Below, piece by piece: positions 1-9,394 of a DNA stretch of 64,000 nucleotides; the stretch's first letter is position 1; every line of letters starts with the position of its first letter. Made by a program: the position numbers and the translations under genes. A model generated the notes under the pieces. It made no database searches. It saw only the letters and a list, made by a program, of their open reading frames with translations, and was not told where the DNA came from. The DNA is from JAEZBP01 sp963832725 (GTDB lineage Bacteria; Myxococcota_A; Polyangia; Polyangiales; Sandaracinaceae): contig CAWHVG010000005.1 of assembly GCA_963832725.1 (NCBI GenBank), forward strand, positions 2,294,001-2,358,000. Reading direction: 5' to 3'.

Positions 1-588
1 TGACGGCGTGCGCGCCGGCCCGATGCGCCGCCTCGGCCGGCTCCGTGATGTCACCCACGTTCGGCGTGAGCTTCACGATGACCGGCACGTTCGCGCAGTC
101 GACCACCCAGCCGGTGATGGCCTCGAGCACCTTCGGCTCCGCGCCGACGGCCGAGCCCATGCCGCGCTCGCACATCCCGTGCGGACAACCGAAGTTGAGC
201 TCGATGCCGATCGCAGCCGACGTCCTCGACCTTCTTGACGATCTCCTGCCACTCTTCTTGGGTGTCGACCATCAAGGACGCGATGAGGGTGTGCTTCGGG
301 ATAGTGCTTTTTGACCTCGGCCATCTCGCGGAGGTTCACCTCCAGCGGCCGGTCGGTGATGAGCTCGATGTTGTTCAAGCCCATCAGCCTGGTGGAGCCG
401 TAGTCGACGCCGCCGAAGCGGCTCGACACGTTGACGATGGGGTTGCCCAGCGTCTTCCACACCGCGCCGCCCCAGCCCGCGTCGAACGCGCGCTTCACCT
501 GGTCGCCCGTGTTGGTCGGCGGCGCGCTGGCCAGCCAGAACGGGTTCGGGCTCTTCACTCCGCAGAAGTCGACGTCGAGATCGGCCAT
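1..588 (-). CDS. preA: Dihydropyrimidine dehydrogenase subunit PreA (3' end outside window)
   Basis: FMN/Fe-S subunit that, with PreT, reduces uracil and thymine to dihydropyrimidines using NAD(P)H in the cytoplasm. The N-terminus MADLDVDFCGVKSPNPFWLA and the following GWGGAVWKTLG and GLNNIELITDRPLEVNL segments are typical of the PreA TIM barrel. After the HYP segment the frame changes near 293 and again near 213; the continuing parts (VDTQEEWQEIVKKVED, then CPHGMCERGMG) are plainly the same protein. These look like extra bases, the second at a GATC. The start lies 17 bp after the preT stop, with a GGGAG ribosome-binding site between. It is the last gene seen of the five-gene operon. Recognition is firm; only the missing 3' end limits it. 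Confidence 0.9.
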
Positions 589-604
589 GTTCGTTCTCCC
601 GCTG

Positions 605-1940
605 TCAGCCGAGGAAGGATGCCGTGATGGCCCGCGCGGCGAGCTTGCCGTGCTGGGCGGCGTTGACGACCTCCTTGCCGCCGTTCACGCAGTCGCCGCC
701 CGCGTAGACCTTGGGGTTCCCGGTCCGGCAGGTGGCCTCGTCGACCACCACGCGGCCCTTCTCGTCGAGCTCCACGCCCTCGAACGCGCCGGCCAGCTTG
801 GTGAGCCGGCTCTGCCCGATGGCGAGCGTGATCGAGATCGGCCGCCAGGGTCTCGACGGCGTCCGAGCCGTCGGTTGCTCGAACCTCGAGACCGACCAGC
901 TGCTCGAACCGGCTCCGTCGCCGTCGCGCAGCACCCGGCTCGGCTGCCGGTTCTCGATCAGCCGCACTCCGTCGTGGCGCGCGCCGTCCATCTCGTGGGC
1001 GTACCCGCTCATCACCTTCGCCGTGCGGCGGTAGACCATGGCCACGTCCGGGATGCCGAGCTGGGCCAGCTCCCGCGCGACGTCGATCGCGGTGTTGCCG
1101 CCTCCCACCACGATGGCCTTCTCGACTCCGTCGAGGCTCAGCTCGGGGTCGAGCTTGAGGCGCTCGATGTAGGCGGTGGCGCCCACGACGCCGGGCCCCT
1201 CGGCGCCCTCGACGTCGAGGAGGGTGTCCGGGCCGAGCCCGATGCCGATGAAGACGGCGTCGAAGTCCGCGAGGAGCTGCTCCACCGTGATCTGAGCCGA
1301 GCCCGGGTTGCTCGCGACCACGGTCACGCCGGTCCGGAGCTCGATGTCGCCCAGATCGAGGATGGACTCGATCTCGCGGAGCGAGTCCTCGGCCATCAGC
1401 TTGTAGGGCGCGACGCCCGTCGTGTTCAGCCCGCCGCCGAGATCGCGCTGCTCCAGGACGACCACGGAGTGACCGTCGAGCGCGAGGTGCCCGGCCGCCG
1501 CCAGCGACGCAGGACCGCCGCCGATGCAGGCGATCTTCATCCCGGTCGGCGGCTTCTTGTTCCGCTTCAGGAGCTCCGGGTCGAGCTCGATCGCGTTCTC
1601 GGTCGCGTAGCGCTGGAGGCGTCCGATCTGGATCGGCTCGCGGTCCCAGTGGTTGTAGACGCAGCTCCCCGCGCAGAGCACCTCGACCGGGCAGACGCGC
1701 GCGCAAGACGCACCGAGGAGGTTCTGCTGCGAAGATCGTGCGGGCGGCGCCCTTCACGTTGTCGGTGGCGATCTTGTGGATGAAGGTCGGGATGTCGATC
1801 CCGGTCGGGCAGGCCTGAACGCAGGGCGCGTCCGAGCAGTAGATGCAGCGGTTGGCCTCGGTGACGGCCTCGCCGTGCGAATAGAGCGGGGCTTTGTCCG
1901 AGAGCTTCGTCTCCAACCGATCCTTGGGCAGCTCGCTCAT
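605..1940 (-). CDS. preT: NAD-dependent dihydropyrimidine dehydrogenase subunit PreT
   Basis: FAD/NAD flavoprotein partner of PreA that passes electrons through 4Fe-4S clusters. The N-terminus has the ferredoxin-like cysteines CIYCSDAPCVQACP and then CARVCPVEVLCAGSC. These are followed by an FAD-binding GGGPASLAAAGHLA, an NAD-binding VVGGGNTAIDVARELAQLG, and a C-terminal YAGGDCVNGGKEVVNA. The start ATG at 1940 overlaps the stop of the aminotransferase (ATGA), which fixes the start and shows translational coupling. The frame is interrupted near 1733, 885 and 835; two of these three breaks lie close to GATC, and all conserved blocks are present in order. I call it an intact gene with sequence errors, although a pseudogene cannot be excluded from this sequence alone. 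Confidence 0.88.
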
Positions 1941-3269
1941 GCCTCCTCCATCGCGGCGAAGGACTCTGAGAGCGCGCGCAGGCCCTCTTCGATCTCGTCC
2001 TTGCCGATATTGAGCGCCGGCGAGATGCGCACGACGTTGCCCCACAGGCCGCCCTTGCCGATCAACAGCCCGCGCTTCTTCGTCTCCTCGAAGAGGCGCG
2101 ACGTCGCCTTCGGGTTGGGCGTCCGATCGCCGCCCTCTTCGTCGGCGACCAGCTCGAGGGCCTGCATCAGCCCCATGCCGCGCACGTCCCCGATGACGCG
2201 CGGGTGCTTCTTCTTCAGCGCCTCGAGCCCCGCCCGCAGGATGGCGCCCATCTCCTCGGCGTTCTTGGTGAGCTCATCGCGCTCGATGATCTCGATCACC
2301 TTGCAGCGCCGCCGTCGAGCTGACCGGGTTGCCGCCGAAGGTCGAGATGCTGCCCTTCTTCAGGCTGTCGGCGATGGGCGCCGTCGCGACCAGCGCGCCG
2401 AGCGGCAGGCCGTTCGCGATGCCCTTGGCCATCGTCATCATGTCGGGCTCGACGTCGTACTGCTCGATGCCCCACATCTTGCCGGTGCGGCCGAAGCCGG
2501 TCTGCACCTCGTCCGAGATGAACACGCCGCCGTACTTGCGCACGATGTCGGCCGCGATCTGGAAGTACTCCTTCGGCGGCGTCACGAACCCGCCCACGCC
2601 CTGGATGGGCTCGGCGAGCATGCCGGCGATGCGGCCGGTGGTCGTCGTCTGGATGAGCTCGTCCAGATCCTTCGCGCAGGCGACGCCGCAGCTCGGGTAC
2701 TCGAGCTTGAGCGGGCAGCGGTAGCAGTAGGGCGAAGGCGCGTGCTTGATGGCCGCGATCTGCGTCGGCACCGCGCGGTAGGTGTTGTGGGCGGTCAGGC
2801 TCTGGGCGAGCATCGAGCGGCCCGAGTAGCCGTGGCGCAGCGCGATGATCTCCTGATTGCCGGTGTAGACCTGCGCCATCATCACCGCGGTCTCGTCGGC
2901 CTCGGTGCCGGACGCGGTGAAGAAGCACTTCTCGAGGGCGCCGGGCGTGATGCCCGCCAGCTTCTCGGCGAGCTCCACGATCGGCACCGTCGGGTAGAGG
3001 GTGCTGACGTGCTGGAGCCGGCCGAGCTGCGCGATCACCGCCTCGTTGACCTCGGCGTTGGTGTGGCCGAGCGAGACGGTGAGGATGCCGCCGAAGAAGT
3101 CGAGGTACTGATTCCCGTCGAGATCCTTCAGGCGCGTTCCTTCGCCGTCCGTGAGGACGACGGGCTTCTCGTAGAAGTTGGCGACCGCTCCGAAGAGGTG
3201 GGCGCGATGCTTGTCACGGATCTCGTCACTGGTCGGCACGGGTGCCTCGCTCTTTTCTGACGTGCTCAT
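1937..3269 (-). CDS. Class III aminotransferase, likely beta-alanine (AGXT2-like) transaminase
   Basis: PLP-dependent fold type I enzyme. The sequence shows the class III signature ISDEVQTGFGRTGKMWG, with the PLP lysine in MMTMAKGIANGLPLG. It begins MSTSEKSEAPVPTSDEIRDK and has the expected length of about 443 residues once one extra base near 2300 (beside GATCGAGATC) is removed. It lies between dihydropyrimidinase and preT in one transcription unit. Reductive pyrimidine breakdown yields beta-alanine or beta-aminoisobutyrate, so conversion of these to malonate semialdehyde types is the likely job (inference from context). An alternative is a general omega-amino acid or ornithine-type transaminase. 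The start was chosen at the conserved-looking MSTSEK; an upstream in-frame extension looks non-coding. Confidence 0.85.
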
Positions 3270-3330
3270 CTGAAACGGACCTCGACGGACACCGCTCACC
3301 GCCGCGCAGGGCGGGGAGCGGAGCAAAGGC

Positions 3331-4723
3331 TCAGCGCAAGAGCTCGCCTTGGCCGACGCGCTTGATGAAGCGACCGCCGCCCTTGTTCTCGAGCTTGTGG
3401 TTCTTGACGATCACGCGGCCGCGGCTCAGCACCGTCTCGGTGAAGCCCTGGATCTCGCGACCTTCGTACGCCGAATAGTCGACGTTCATGTGGTGCGTGC
3501 GCGGGTTGTCGACGCTGATGGTCTCGCGCCGCTCGGGATCGAAGATCACGATGTCCGCGTCGGAGCCGACGGCGATGGTGCCCTTCTTCGGGAAGAGGCC
3601 GAACGCCTTGGCCGCCGCGGTGCTGGTGAGCTCGACGAAGCGGTTCAGGGAGATGCGCCCCGTCACCACGCCGCCGTCGTAGACCAGGCTCATCCGGTTC
3701 TCGACGCCGGGCGCGCCGTTCGGGATCTTGGTGAACGAGTCACGCCCGAGCTCCTTCTGATCCTTGAAGCAGAAGGGGCAGTGATCGGTGGCGATCGTCT
3801 GCAGATCCCGGAACTGGAGGCCCTGCCAGAGCACGTCCTGGTTCCACTTCTCGCGGAGCGCGGGCGTCATCACCCACTTGGCGCCCTCGAAGCCCTGCTC
3901 GTAGATGCTCTGATCGAGGAAGAGGTACTGCGGGCAGGTCTCGGCGATGACGTCGTTGCCGCGGGCGCGGGCCCGCTTGACCTCGTCGAGCGCGTCCGAC
4001 GACGAGAGGTGCACGATGTAGAGCGGCACCTTCGCCACCTCGGCGATGGCGATGGCGCGGTGGACGCCCTCGGCCTCCATCCGCGTCGGCCGGGTCAGCG
4101 CGTGCCACTTGGGCTCGACCTTCCCGTCGTCGACCGCCGCCTTGATGATCTCGTCGATGACGATCCCGTTCTCCGCGTGCATGCAGATGCGGGTGCCGTT
4201 CTCGCCGGCCTGCCGGAAGGTCCGGTAGAGCACGCCGTCGTCGACGTAGAACACGCCCGGGTACGCCATGAAGAGCTTGTAGGAGGTGACGCCCTCGTCC
4301 CGAAGCTTCCGCATCTCGGGCAGCCGCTCCTGCGGCATGTCCGTGATGATCATGTGGAAGCCGTAGTCGATGGTCGCCTTGCCCTCGGCCTTGGCGTGCC
4401 AGGTGTCGAGGCCCTTGATGGCGGACTCGCCCTTGCTCTGGATGGCGAAGTCGATGACCGTCGTCGTGCCGCCGAACGCCGCCGCGAGCGTGCCCGTCTC
4501 GAAGTCGTCGGCGCTGAAGGTGCCGCCGAAGGGCATGTCGAAGTGCGTGTGCGGGTCGATGCCGCCCGGGAAGAGCAGGCGGTCCTTGGCGTCGATCACC
4601 TCGTCGGCCTGAACGTTCAGGTCCTTGCCGATGCTGCGCGATCTTCTCGCCGTCGATGAAGATGTCCGCGAAGTAGTCGTCGGTCGCGGTGACGATGCGG
4701 CCGTTCTTGATCAGGGTGCTCAT
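3331..4723 (-). CDS. hydA: Dihydropyrimidinase (D-hydantoinase family)
   Basis: Opens the ring of dihydrouracil or dihydrothymine to N-carbamoyl-beta-amino acids. It is a binuclear metal amidohydrolase: metal-binding GGIDPHTHFDMPFGG near residue 60, the carboxylated lysine in VTSYKLFMAYPG, histidines in ICMHAENG and IVHLSSSDAL, and the aspartate of IATDHCPF are all present. The start ATG 4723 sits behind a GGAGG site and 14 bp from the upstream gene's stop. One extra base near 4637, beside GCGATC, breaks the frame between FIDGEKIA and GKDLNVQADE; removing it gives about 464 residues, normal for the family. The gene clearly belongs with the beta-ureidopropionase before it and the aminotransferase after it. 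Confidence 0.92.
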
Positions 4724-4736
4724 CGTCACTCCTCCT

Positions 4737-5611
4737 TCAGGGCAGCAGCTTCACCATGTCGCCGTAGGTCTCCGGCCGGCGGTCGCGGTAGAACTGCCAG
4801 GTGCGGCGGACCTCCTCGATCATGTCGAGGTCCATCTCGCGTCACGACGAGCTCGTCCTGATCGTCGCGAGCCGGTCGCCAGGAACTGGCCGCGCGGGTC
4901 GACGAAGTAGCTCTGGCCGTAGAACTCGCCGATGTTCCAGGGCGCCTCGGTGCCGACGCGGTTGATGGCGCCGAGGAAGTAGCCGTTGGCGACGGCGTGG
5001 GCGGGCTGCTCGAGCTTCCAGAGGTACTGCGAAGCCCGGCGACCGTGGCCGAGGGGTTGAAGACGACCTCGGCGCCGTTCAGCCCGAGCAGGCGCGCGCC
5101 CTCGGGGAAGTGGCGGTCGTAGCAGATGTAGACGCCGACCTTGGCGTAGCGGGTCTGGAACACCGGGTAGCCGAGGTTGCCCGGCTTGAAGAAGAACTTC
5201 TCCCAGAAGCCGTTCGTCTGCGGGATGTGGTTCTTGCGGTACATGCCGAGGTAGCTGCCGTCGGCGTCGATGACGGCGGCGGTGTTGTAGTAGACGCCCG
5301 GCATCGCGCGCTCGTAGATCGGGCACGACGATGACCATCTGGTACTTCTTCGCGTACTCGGCGAGGCGGTTGGTGGTCGGCCCGGGGATCTCCTCGGCGA
5401 TGTCACACCAGCGCGCGTCCTGGCTGGGACAGAAGTAGGGGCCGTTGAAGACCTCCTGCAGGCACAGGATCTGCACCCCGCGCTTTCCCGCCTCCTCGAT
5501 GAGGGGCATGTGCTTCTCGTACATCGCGTCGCGAACCCGCTCGACCGACGCTTCCGCATCGTTGATCGGGTTTGCGCACTGAATCAGACCACCGACGACC
5601 TTCCGAGCCAT
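4737..5611 (-). CDS. Beta-ureidopropionase (nitrilase superfamily)
   Basis: Hydrolyses N-carbamoyl-beta-alanine to beta-alanine, CO2 and ammonia, the last step of reductive pyrimidine degradation. The nitrilase triad is visible: Glu in LCLQEVFNGPYF, Lys in MYRKNHIPQTNGFW, Cys in GVYICYDRHFPEGAR. It starts MARKVVGGLIQCANP at 5611 and ends with the segment MVKLLP at 4737. The frame breaks near 5328 (at GATC), 5036, 4860 (at GATC) and 4843; the protein aligns through all of them as one enzyme. First gene of the operon, so the promoter should lie in 5612-5828, where no other gene is visible. N-carbamoyl-D-amino acid hydrolase is the main alternative, but the partners favour beta-ureidopropionase. 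Confidence 0.88.
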
Positions 5612-5828
5612 GCGTACCCTCCGTGTCGTTTCCGAAAGGGGGTCGCGCCGGACGGCTCCGGAAATCACCTGCCGTGGCTCTGGACGCCCCCCCAACGAGA
5701 GCGAAGGAGCTTGAGTACCACGAGGGCCGAGCCCGCCACAAGATGGCCGTCGAGCTGTCCCGCCAGCCGGTGAGGCACATCACGAGGCGGTCGCGGATCC
5801 GGGAACCGTTTCGCGCCTCGTGCCTGGG

Positions 5829-6233
5829 TCAGCGGGTCAGCGCGTGGAGCAGCGTGCCCGGCTGGGTTCCGGCCGCGACCTCCAGCGGTCCGGCGGCGGC
5901 GCGAGCACAGTCGATCACGGCCTGGTCGCGCTCCCCGCGGATCCCCAGCGTCACCGCGCCCGATGCGGCCCAGCGCAGCGAGACGGCCGCAGCATCGCCG
6001 CCGACGCAGGCGAGAATGGCGGGGGCTCGTTCGTCGATACGCGCTCGAAGTCGCGCCGCCAGCGCGGGGTCGGGGCTCGCGCCGACGGGCGACGGCTCGG
6101 GCGGGGGCATGCCGAGATCCGCCCGCTCGTGCCGCTCCGAGCCCGAGGGCTCGAAGCCCACCTCTCGCAACAGATCGCGCACACAGCGCCCCACCGCCTC
6201 CGATGGCGCGGGGGTGAGTGTCACCGTCTGCAC
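5829..6233 (-). CDS. Hypothetical protein (134 aa)
   Basis: Not recognised. A 134-residue frame starting at GTG 6233 (MQTVTLTPAPSEAVGRCVRD). It reads like a processed domain: an Ala/Pro-rich middle, then a segment with AILACVGGDAAAVSLRWAAS and a C-terminal PGTLLHALTR. No signal peptide is evident at the chosen start. It follows a small lipoprotein gene on the same strand with 132 bp between. The coding bias looks right for this genome (third positions rich in G/C), but in DNA this GC-rich long frames arise by chance, so this is a tentative call. Confidence 0.4.
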   Translation of the reverse strand: MQTVTLTPAPSEAVGRCVRDLLREVGFEPSGSERHERADLGMPPPEPSPVGASPDPALAARLRARIDERAPAILACVGGDAAAVSLRWAASGAVTLGIRGERDQAVIDCARAAAGPLEVAAGTQPGTLLHALTR

Positions 6234-6365
6234 CTGCCGTCGGGCGCGATCAGCGCATCGACGCGTCAGCGGGCGACCGCCATTGCACTGGACGATCGGC
6301 GCTTCCAGCTCTCGGATGCCCGTGGAGCAGCTGCGGGGAGCGACGACCCGTTCTCGACGATGAGG

Positions 6366-6596
6366 TCACTCTGCTCGCGCACGCAGGCCCATCGTCGGTT
6401 CTGGCTTGCGGCAGAAGTAGACGGCCTCGCGGCCGCAGCCGGACGCGCGGTACGAGTAGCCGCCGAGAGACTCGACGTCCACGCCGGACGCGCTGCACCG
6501 GTACTCGCGAGCATACCGCTGCCGGGCCGCCCCGTACCCGGAGCCGCAGCCGACCAGGAAGCCGAGCAGCAAGACGGCCACGAGGTTCTTCCGCAT
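6366..6596 (-). CDS. Small secreted lipoprotein (76 aa)
   Basis: A short protein starting MRKNLVAVLLLGFLVGCGSG: a basic N-terminus, a hydrophobic core and a lipobox ending in Cys at about residue 17, so it should be lipidated and exported. The mature part has four cysteines (YRCSASGVD, ASGCGREAV, YFCRKPE), suggesting two disulphides. No family recognised. The signal peptide is the main reason to believe it. It is likely expressed alone or with the 134-residue frame downstream. Confidence 0.6.
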   Translation of the reverse strand: MRKNLVAVLLLGFLVGCGSGYGAARQRYAREYRCSASGVDVESLGGYSYRASGCGREAVYFCRKPEPTMGLRARAE

Positions 6597-6689
6597 GGAC
6601 GCTCCTTACCATTGCGCACGCCGCCAGCTCAATCACGTAACCGCATCGCCCGACGCGTCGCTTCGCTCCGAACGTGGTATTCGAGCAGG

Positions 6690-7090
6690 GTGCGGCTCGT
6701 CATCGACACCAACGTCGATCGTCTCGGCGCTCCTGCATCCGGCGCGGACGCCCGCGCGGGCGCTGGACGCGGTGCGGGAGCGAGGGCTGACGGTCGTGAT
6801 CGACGACCGGATCGAGGCGGAGTACCGCTCGGTGCTGGGCCGGAAGAAGTTCGCGTCCATCGACCCGGCGCGGAGAGACGGCGCTGCTCGACGGGCTGCT
6901 CGGCGCAGCGGAGCGGGTCATGGCGGCACCGATCGATCTGGCGATGGTCGACCCGGACGACCGCGTCTTCGTGGAGGTGGCGCGGACCGGGCGCGCGGAC
7001 GCGATCGTGACCGGCAACGGCAAGCACTTCCCGGACGAGGTCGGCGTCCTCGTGCTCTCGTCCGCCGCGCTGCTCGAGAAGCTGAGCTGA
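6690..7090 (+). CDS. PIN-domain protein, putative toxin-antitoxin toxin family
   Basis: PIN-domain RNase-like protein. Starting at GTG 6690 the product reads VRLVIDTNVIVSALLHPART, carrying the first catalytic Asp in VIDTNV, then RGLTVVIDDRIEAEYRSVL, then AMVDPDDRVFVEVA and RADAIVTGNGKHFP with the later acidic residues. The frame is broken twice, by an extra base at about 6711 (GTCATCG read as GTCGATCG) and one at about 6872; removing both gives exactly 133 codons including stop. The family (COG1569 type) is usually annotated as a VapC-like toxin. No antitoxin gene is apparent immediately upstream, where only 93 bp separate it from the lipoprotein gene, so a toxin role is doubtful here. Confidence 0.72.
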
Positions 7091-7125
7091 GCCCGGCACC
7101 CACGCTACTCTCAGACCTCGCCGTG

Positions 7126-7503
7126 ATGAGCGCGAACTGCCCCAAGAAGCCCGCTCAGGAACCGCGCCGCATCGAGCTGCCCAAGGGAGTCGAGACTCGC
7201 GGCCTCGCCGTGGCTCTCGAATGCCCTCGTACGTGGGAACGGTTGGAGCCCACCGAGGAGGACGGCATTCGGCGCTGCGGGGCCTGCGAGGAGCTCGTCT
7301 ACGAAGCTTGGTCGGAGCAGGAAGCTCACGAGCACATCGGCGCCGGTCATTGCGTCGTGCAGATGCACATCTCGCTCTCGGCGCGCGGACGGCCCAAGGT
7401 CGCTTATCATCCACCACCTGCCGACCTGGAGGCGTGCCGGCAGTGCGGGGCCGAGCTCGACCTGCGTCAACCGAAGTGCGACCAGTGCGGCTCTCACGCG
7501 TGA
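7126..7503 (+). CDS. Zinc-ribbon hypothetical protein (125 aa)
   Basis: Not a named family that I recognise. It starts at ATG 7126 (MSANCPKKPAQEPRRIELPK). It contains two treble-clef-like cysteine sets: CPRTWERLEPTEEDGIRRC followed by CGACEELVYEA in the middle, and CRQCGAELDLRQPKCDQCG at the C-terminus, the latter a clear CxxC...CxxC zinc ribbon. A histidine-rich turn (EAHEHIGAGHC) lies between. It starts 35 bp after the PIN-domain gene on the same strand and could be co-transcribed. A metal-binding regulatory or structural role is likely, but nothing here shows the partner. Confidence 0.62.
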   Translation: MSANCPKKPAQEPRRIELPKGVETRGLAVALECPRTWERLEPTEEDGIRRCGACEELVYEAWSEQEAHEHIGAGHCVVQMHISLSARGRPKVAYHPPPADLEACRQCGAELDLRQPKCDQCGSHA

Positions 7504-7649
7504 GGTCGCGCGCCTCCGCAGGACTTTCACGGCCTCGGGCGCGAAGGTGCGGGGAACTTCCCGTTGCGCAGACCTCCAACGCGCAATGGACGCCGCACAA
7601 TGAAGCGCCGTCCCCACCTACGAGTCCGAGCTCACGAAGCCTGGCTCCG

Positions 7650-7919
7650 TGCCGATTGGAGACCGGCCCGTGCCGGTCGGAGAAATGTTCGTGCGGGTGC
7701 CCCAATTACTCGTGCGGGTGCAAAATTACTCGTGCGGGTGCCCAAATTACTCGTGCCGATGCCCGAATTGCTCGTGCCGGTGCCGGAATTGTTCGTGCGG
7801 GTGCCAGGAATTGTTCGTGCCGGTGCCCAAATTGTTCGTGCCGGTGTAGAAGCGCTCGTGCCGCTCCGACCTTCGTCCGTGCCGGTCTGAGCTGGGTCGG
7901 TGCGCGCCCAAATCTCGCG
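7650..7919 (+). repeat. 21-bp tandem repeat array, about 13 units
   Basis: Degenerate head-to-tail array with consensus near TGCCGGTGCCCAAATTGTTC plus G. Units are mostly 21 bp, with a few of 19, 20 or 22, which breaks any continuous reading frame and argues against coding. In the central units an AAATT or GAATT core recurs every 20-22 bp, about two helical turns. It lies in the 833-bp gene-free stretch 7504-8336. Confidence 0.85.
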
Positions 7920-8012
7920 TGTGCGGGTGCGACACTTACTCCTCGGCGGAGGTGACTGATCGCGCTCCTTCCGGTCGCTCCGTCGGAGCAATCGGCCCCC
8001 GGAGCAACCGAG

Positions 8013-8210
8013 CAACCGTCCCCTGGTTCGTTCTGGGGAATTGAGAAGAGAACAGCGTTCGACGCGGCGCCAGGATGCCGAGGGCTCGCGTCGGAGTAGT
8101 TGGGGTATAGCAACCCTCCCCTGGTTCGTTCTTGGGAATTGAGAAGAGAACAGCGCTCGACGCGGCGCGCCGGGACGCCGAGGGATCGCGTCGGAGTAGT
8201 TGGGGTATGG
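8013..8210 (+). repeat. Two adjacent copies of a 98-100 bp direct repeat
   Basis: Copy one spans about 8013-8110 and copy two 8111-8210. Both run from CAACC(G/C)TCCCCTGGTTCG through GGGAATTGAGAAGAGAACAG to CGGAGTAGTTGGGGTAT. They differ by a handful of substitutions and two or three short indels. They sit head to tail just upstream of the 3' end of the disrupted Y1 transposase gene; nothing coding is seen in them. Confidence 0.85.
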
Positions 8211-8336
8211 AAACAGCCCCTCTGACCGGCTGATCCGTGCAGCGAGGAAGGAAGCCTACAGCTCATGGGGACCGACGGACGCACGTCGGCCCCGGAGCGC
8301 CAGCTCCCGGGCCGTGATGCGCGATCGTACAGCCAC

Positions 8337-8882
8337 TCAGGGAAAGGGGGCGACGTTGGCGGCGTGATGGACCCGCATCCAATACGTTCCCGCCGGGAAG
8401 AGTGTGTCGCGGTCGCCGTCCATCCATCGGCGCTTGGCCTCGCGGTGGTCGGCGCGGAAGGCCTTCAGCTCGGCGATGGCGGCGAGCCGGGCCTCCTTCT
8501 GCCCGCGTCCCGCGGCGATGTGCGGGACGAGCTTGCCGAGCTCCCGCCAGTTCTTGGCGCAGCGGTAGGGCGAGACGTTTCGCGCGCCGACGCGCCCGAG
8601 CACTTTCCAGCCGTTCTTCTTCACGAACTCGCGTGCGAGCTCCTCCTGCAGCTCGAGCTCCGCCGTCAGCATCGAGTACGCCTGCTCGTCGCCCAGCTCC
8701 CGCAAGCACGCCGGCATGGTTAGCGGCACTGCCCCACGCTCTGGCCACTTGTCGCTGAAGAAGAAGCCCGGCCTCCTCTCCTCCATCACGCGCCTCCCGA
8801 TGTCCTCGACGGCCGCGGTCACGCCCGGCCAGTCGCTCGACGCGAAGACGAGCCCGGCCTTCACGGGATTCGCGATCGCGTA
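8337..8882 (-). pseudogene. C-terminal half of a Y1 (RAYT-like) transposase, split by insertion
   Basis: C-terminal part of a REP-associated tyrosine transposase-like protein. It reads YAIANPVKAGLVFASSDWPG, then the usual family tail ending FPAGTYWMRVHHAANVAPFP. The N-terminal half, carrying the HUH metal-binding motif, lies 2.8 kb away at 11685-12059 on the same strand. Joining the halves across CGTA (8879-8882 and 11681-11684) gives an uninterrupted ...VEQIAYAIANPVKAGL..., so one gene was cut by the recombinase element. It can no longer be expressed as a whole. The family acts on single-stranded DNA hairpins; RAYT relatives often occur as single domesticated genes. Confidence 0.85.
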
Positions 8883-8920
8883 CGGGGTATGGACGTTCTG
8901 CCCATCGCGGAGAGACCGCG

Positions 8921-9193
8921 GTGTCCGGTATCGCTGCGCTGCGGCTCTGCGGCCGTGAGCTCACCGTAGTCGAGCGCGTCCAACTGGCAGACGGTCCCGT
9001 CGTCCGGTGCAGGACGTCGGCCGATGTCGCCGTCACGCTGCCGGCGTGGATGCTGGACGAGGCGACCTGCGCCCGCCTCACGGAGGGAGCTCCGCGCGCA
9101 TCCGCGGAGGCGCTTCTCGCCCTGCGCGATACTGCTCTTGGCGGCAGTCCCCACGCCGGCTTCGATCGACCTCCACCAGCCCGGAGGAGGTGA
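8921..9193 (+). CDS. Small passenger protein of the recombinase element (DUF5372-like)
   Basis: A 90-residue frame starting MSGIAALRLCGRELTVVERV, with a hydrophobic-strand-rich core (VVRCRTSADVAVTLPAWMLD) and a basic, Pro-rich tail. Its size, beta-rich character and position directly upstream of a large serine recombinase match the small passenger proteins that commonly accompany such recombinases (the DUF5372 type, from memory and not searched). Function unknown. It is followed after 3 bp by the second passenger, so the two are probably one transcript. Confidence 0.5.
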   Translation: MSGIAALRLCGRELTVVERVQLADGPVVRCRTSADVAVTLPAWMLDEATCARLTEGAPRASAEALLALRDTALGGSPHAGFDRPPPARRR

Positions 9194-9196
9194 TCA

Positions 9197-9394
9197 GTGC
9201 GCAAGCGAGAAGACGAGAGGCTGAAGCAGCTGCACCTGGGTCTCGACGAACGGCGCGTGGAGGTCGTCCTCCCGGCGGCCCGTGAGGATGAGCTCAGGCG
9301 ACTGCTGTGCAAGCTCCTGGACGGGATCGCGGCGGGGATGTCGCGCCATGGGACCCTGCTCAACGAGGTCAACGATGAGGACGGACATGTCTGA
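9197..9394 (+). CDS. Second small passenger of the recombinase element (65 aa)
   Basis: Encodes a charged, helical protein starting MRKREDERLKQLHLGLDERR (the start could also be read as GTG) and ending LLNEVNDEDGHV. It begins 3 bp after the preceding frame. Its stop codon overlaps the ATG (9387) of the recombinase, the ATGTCTGA arrangement that couples translation. A predicted amphipathic helix fills most of it. No enzymatic motif is visible. Similar short helical proteins precede recombinases in comparable elements, perhaps as accessory factors (inference). Confidence 0.55.
   Translation: MRKREDERLKQLHLGLDERRVEVVLPAAREDELRRLLCKLLDGIAAGMSRHGTLLNEVNDEDGHV

Noticed and set aside
6690..7503. 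Toxin-antitoxin pair made of the PIN gene and the zinc-ribbon gene
   Set aside because: The zinc-ribbon protein lies downstream and has no antitoxin-like DNA-binding fold; no small gene overlaps the PIN start.
7650..7919. Possible CRISPR array
   Set aside because: Units follow one another directly with no unique spacers of constant length, and there are no cas genes in the window.
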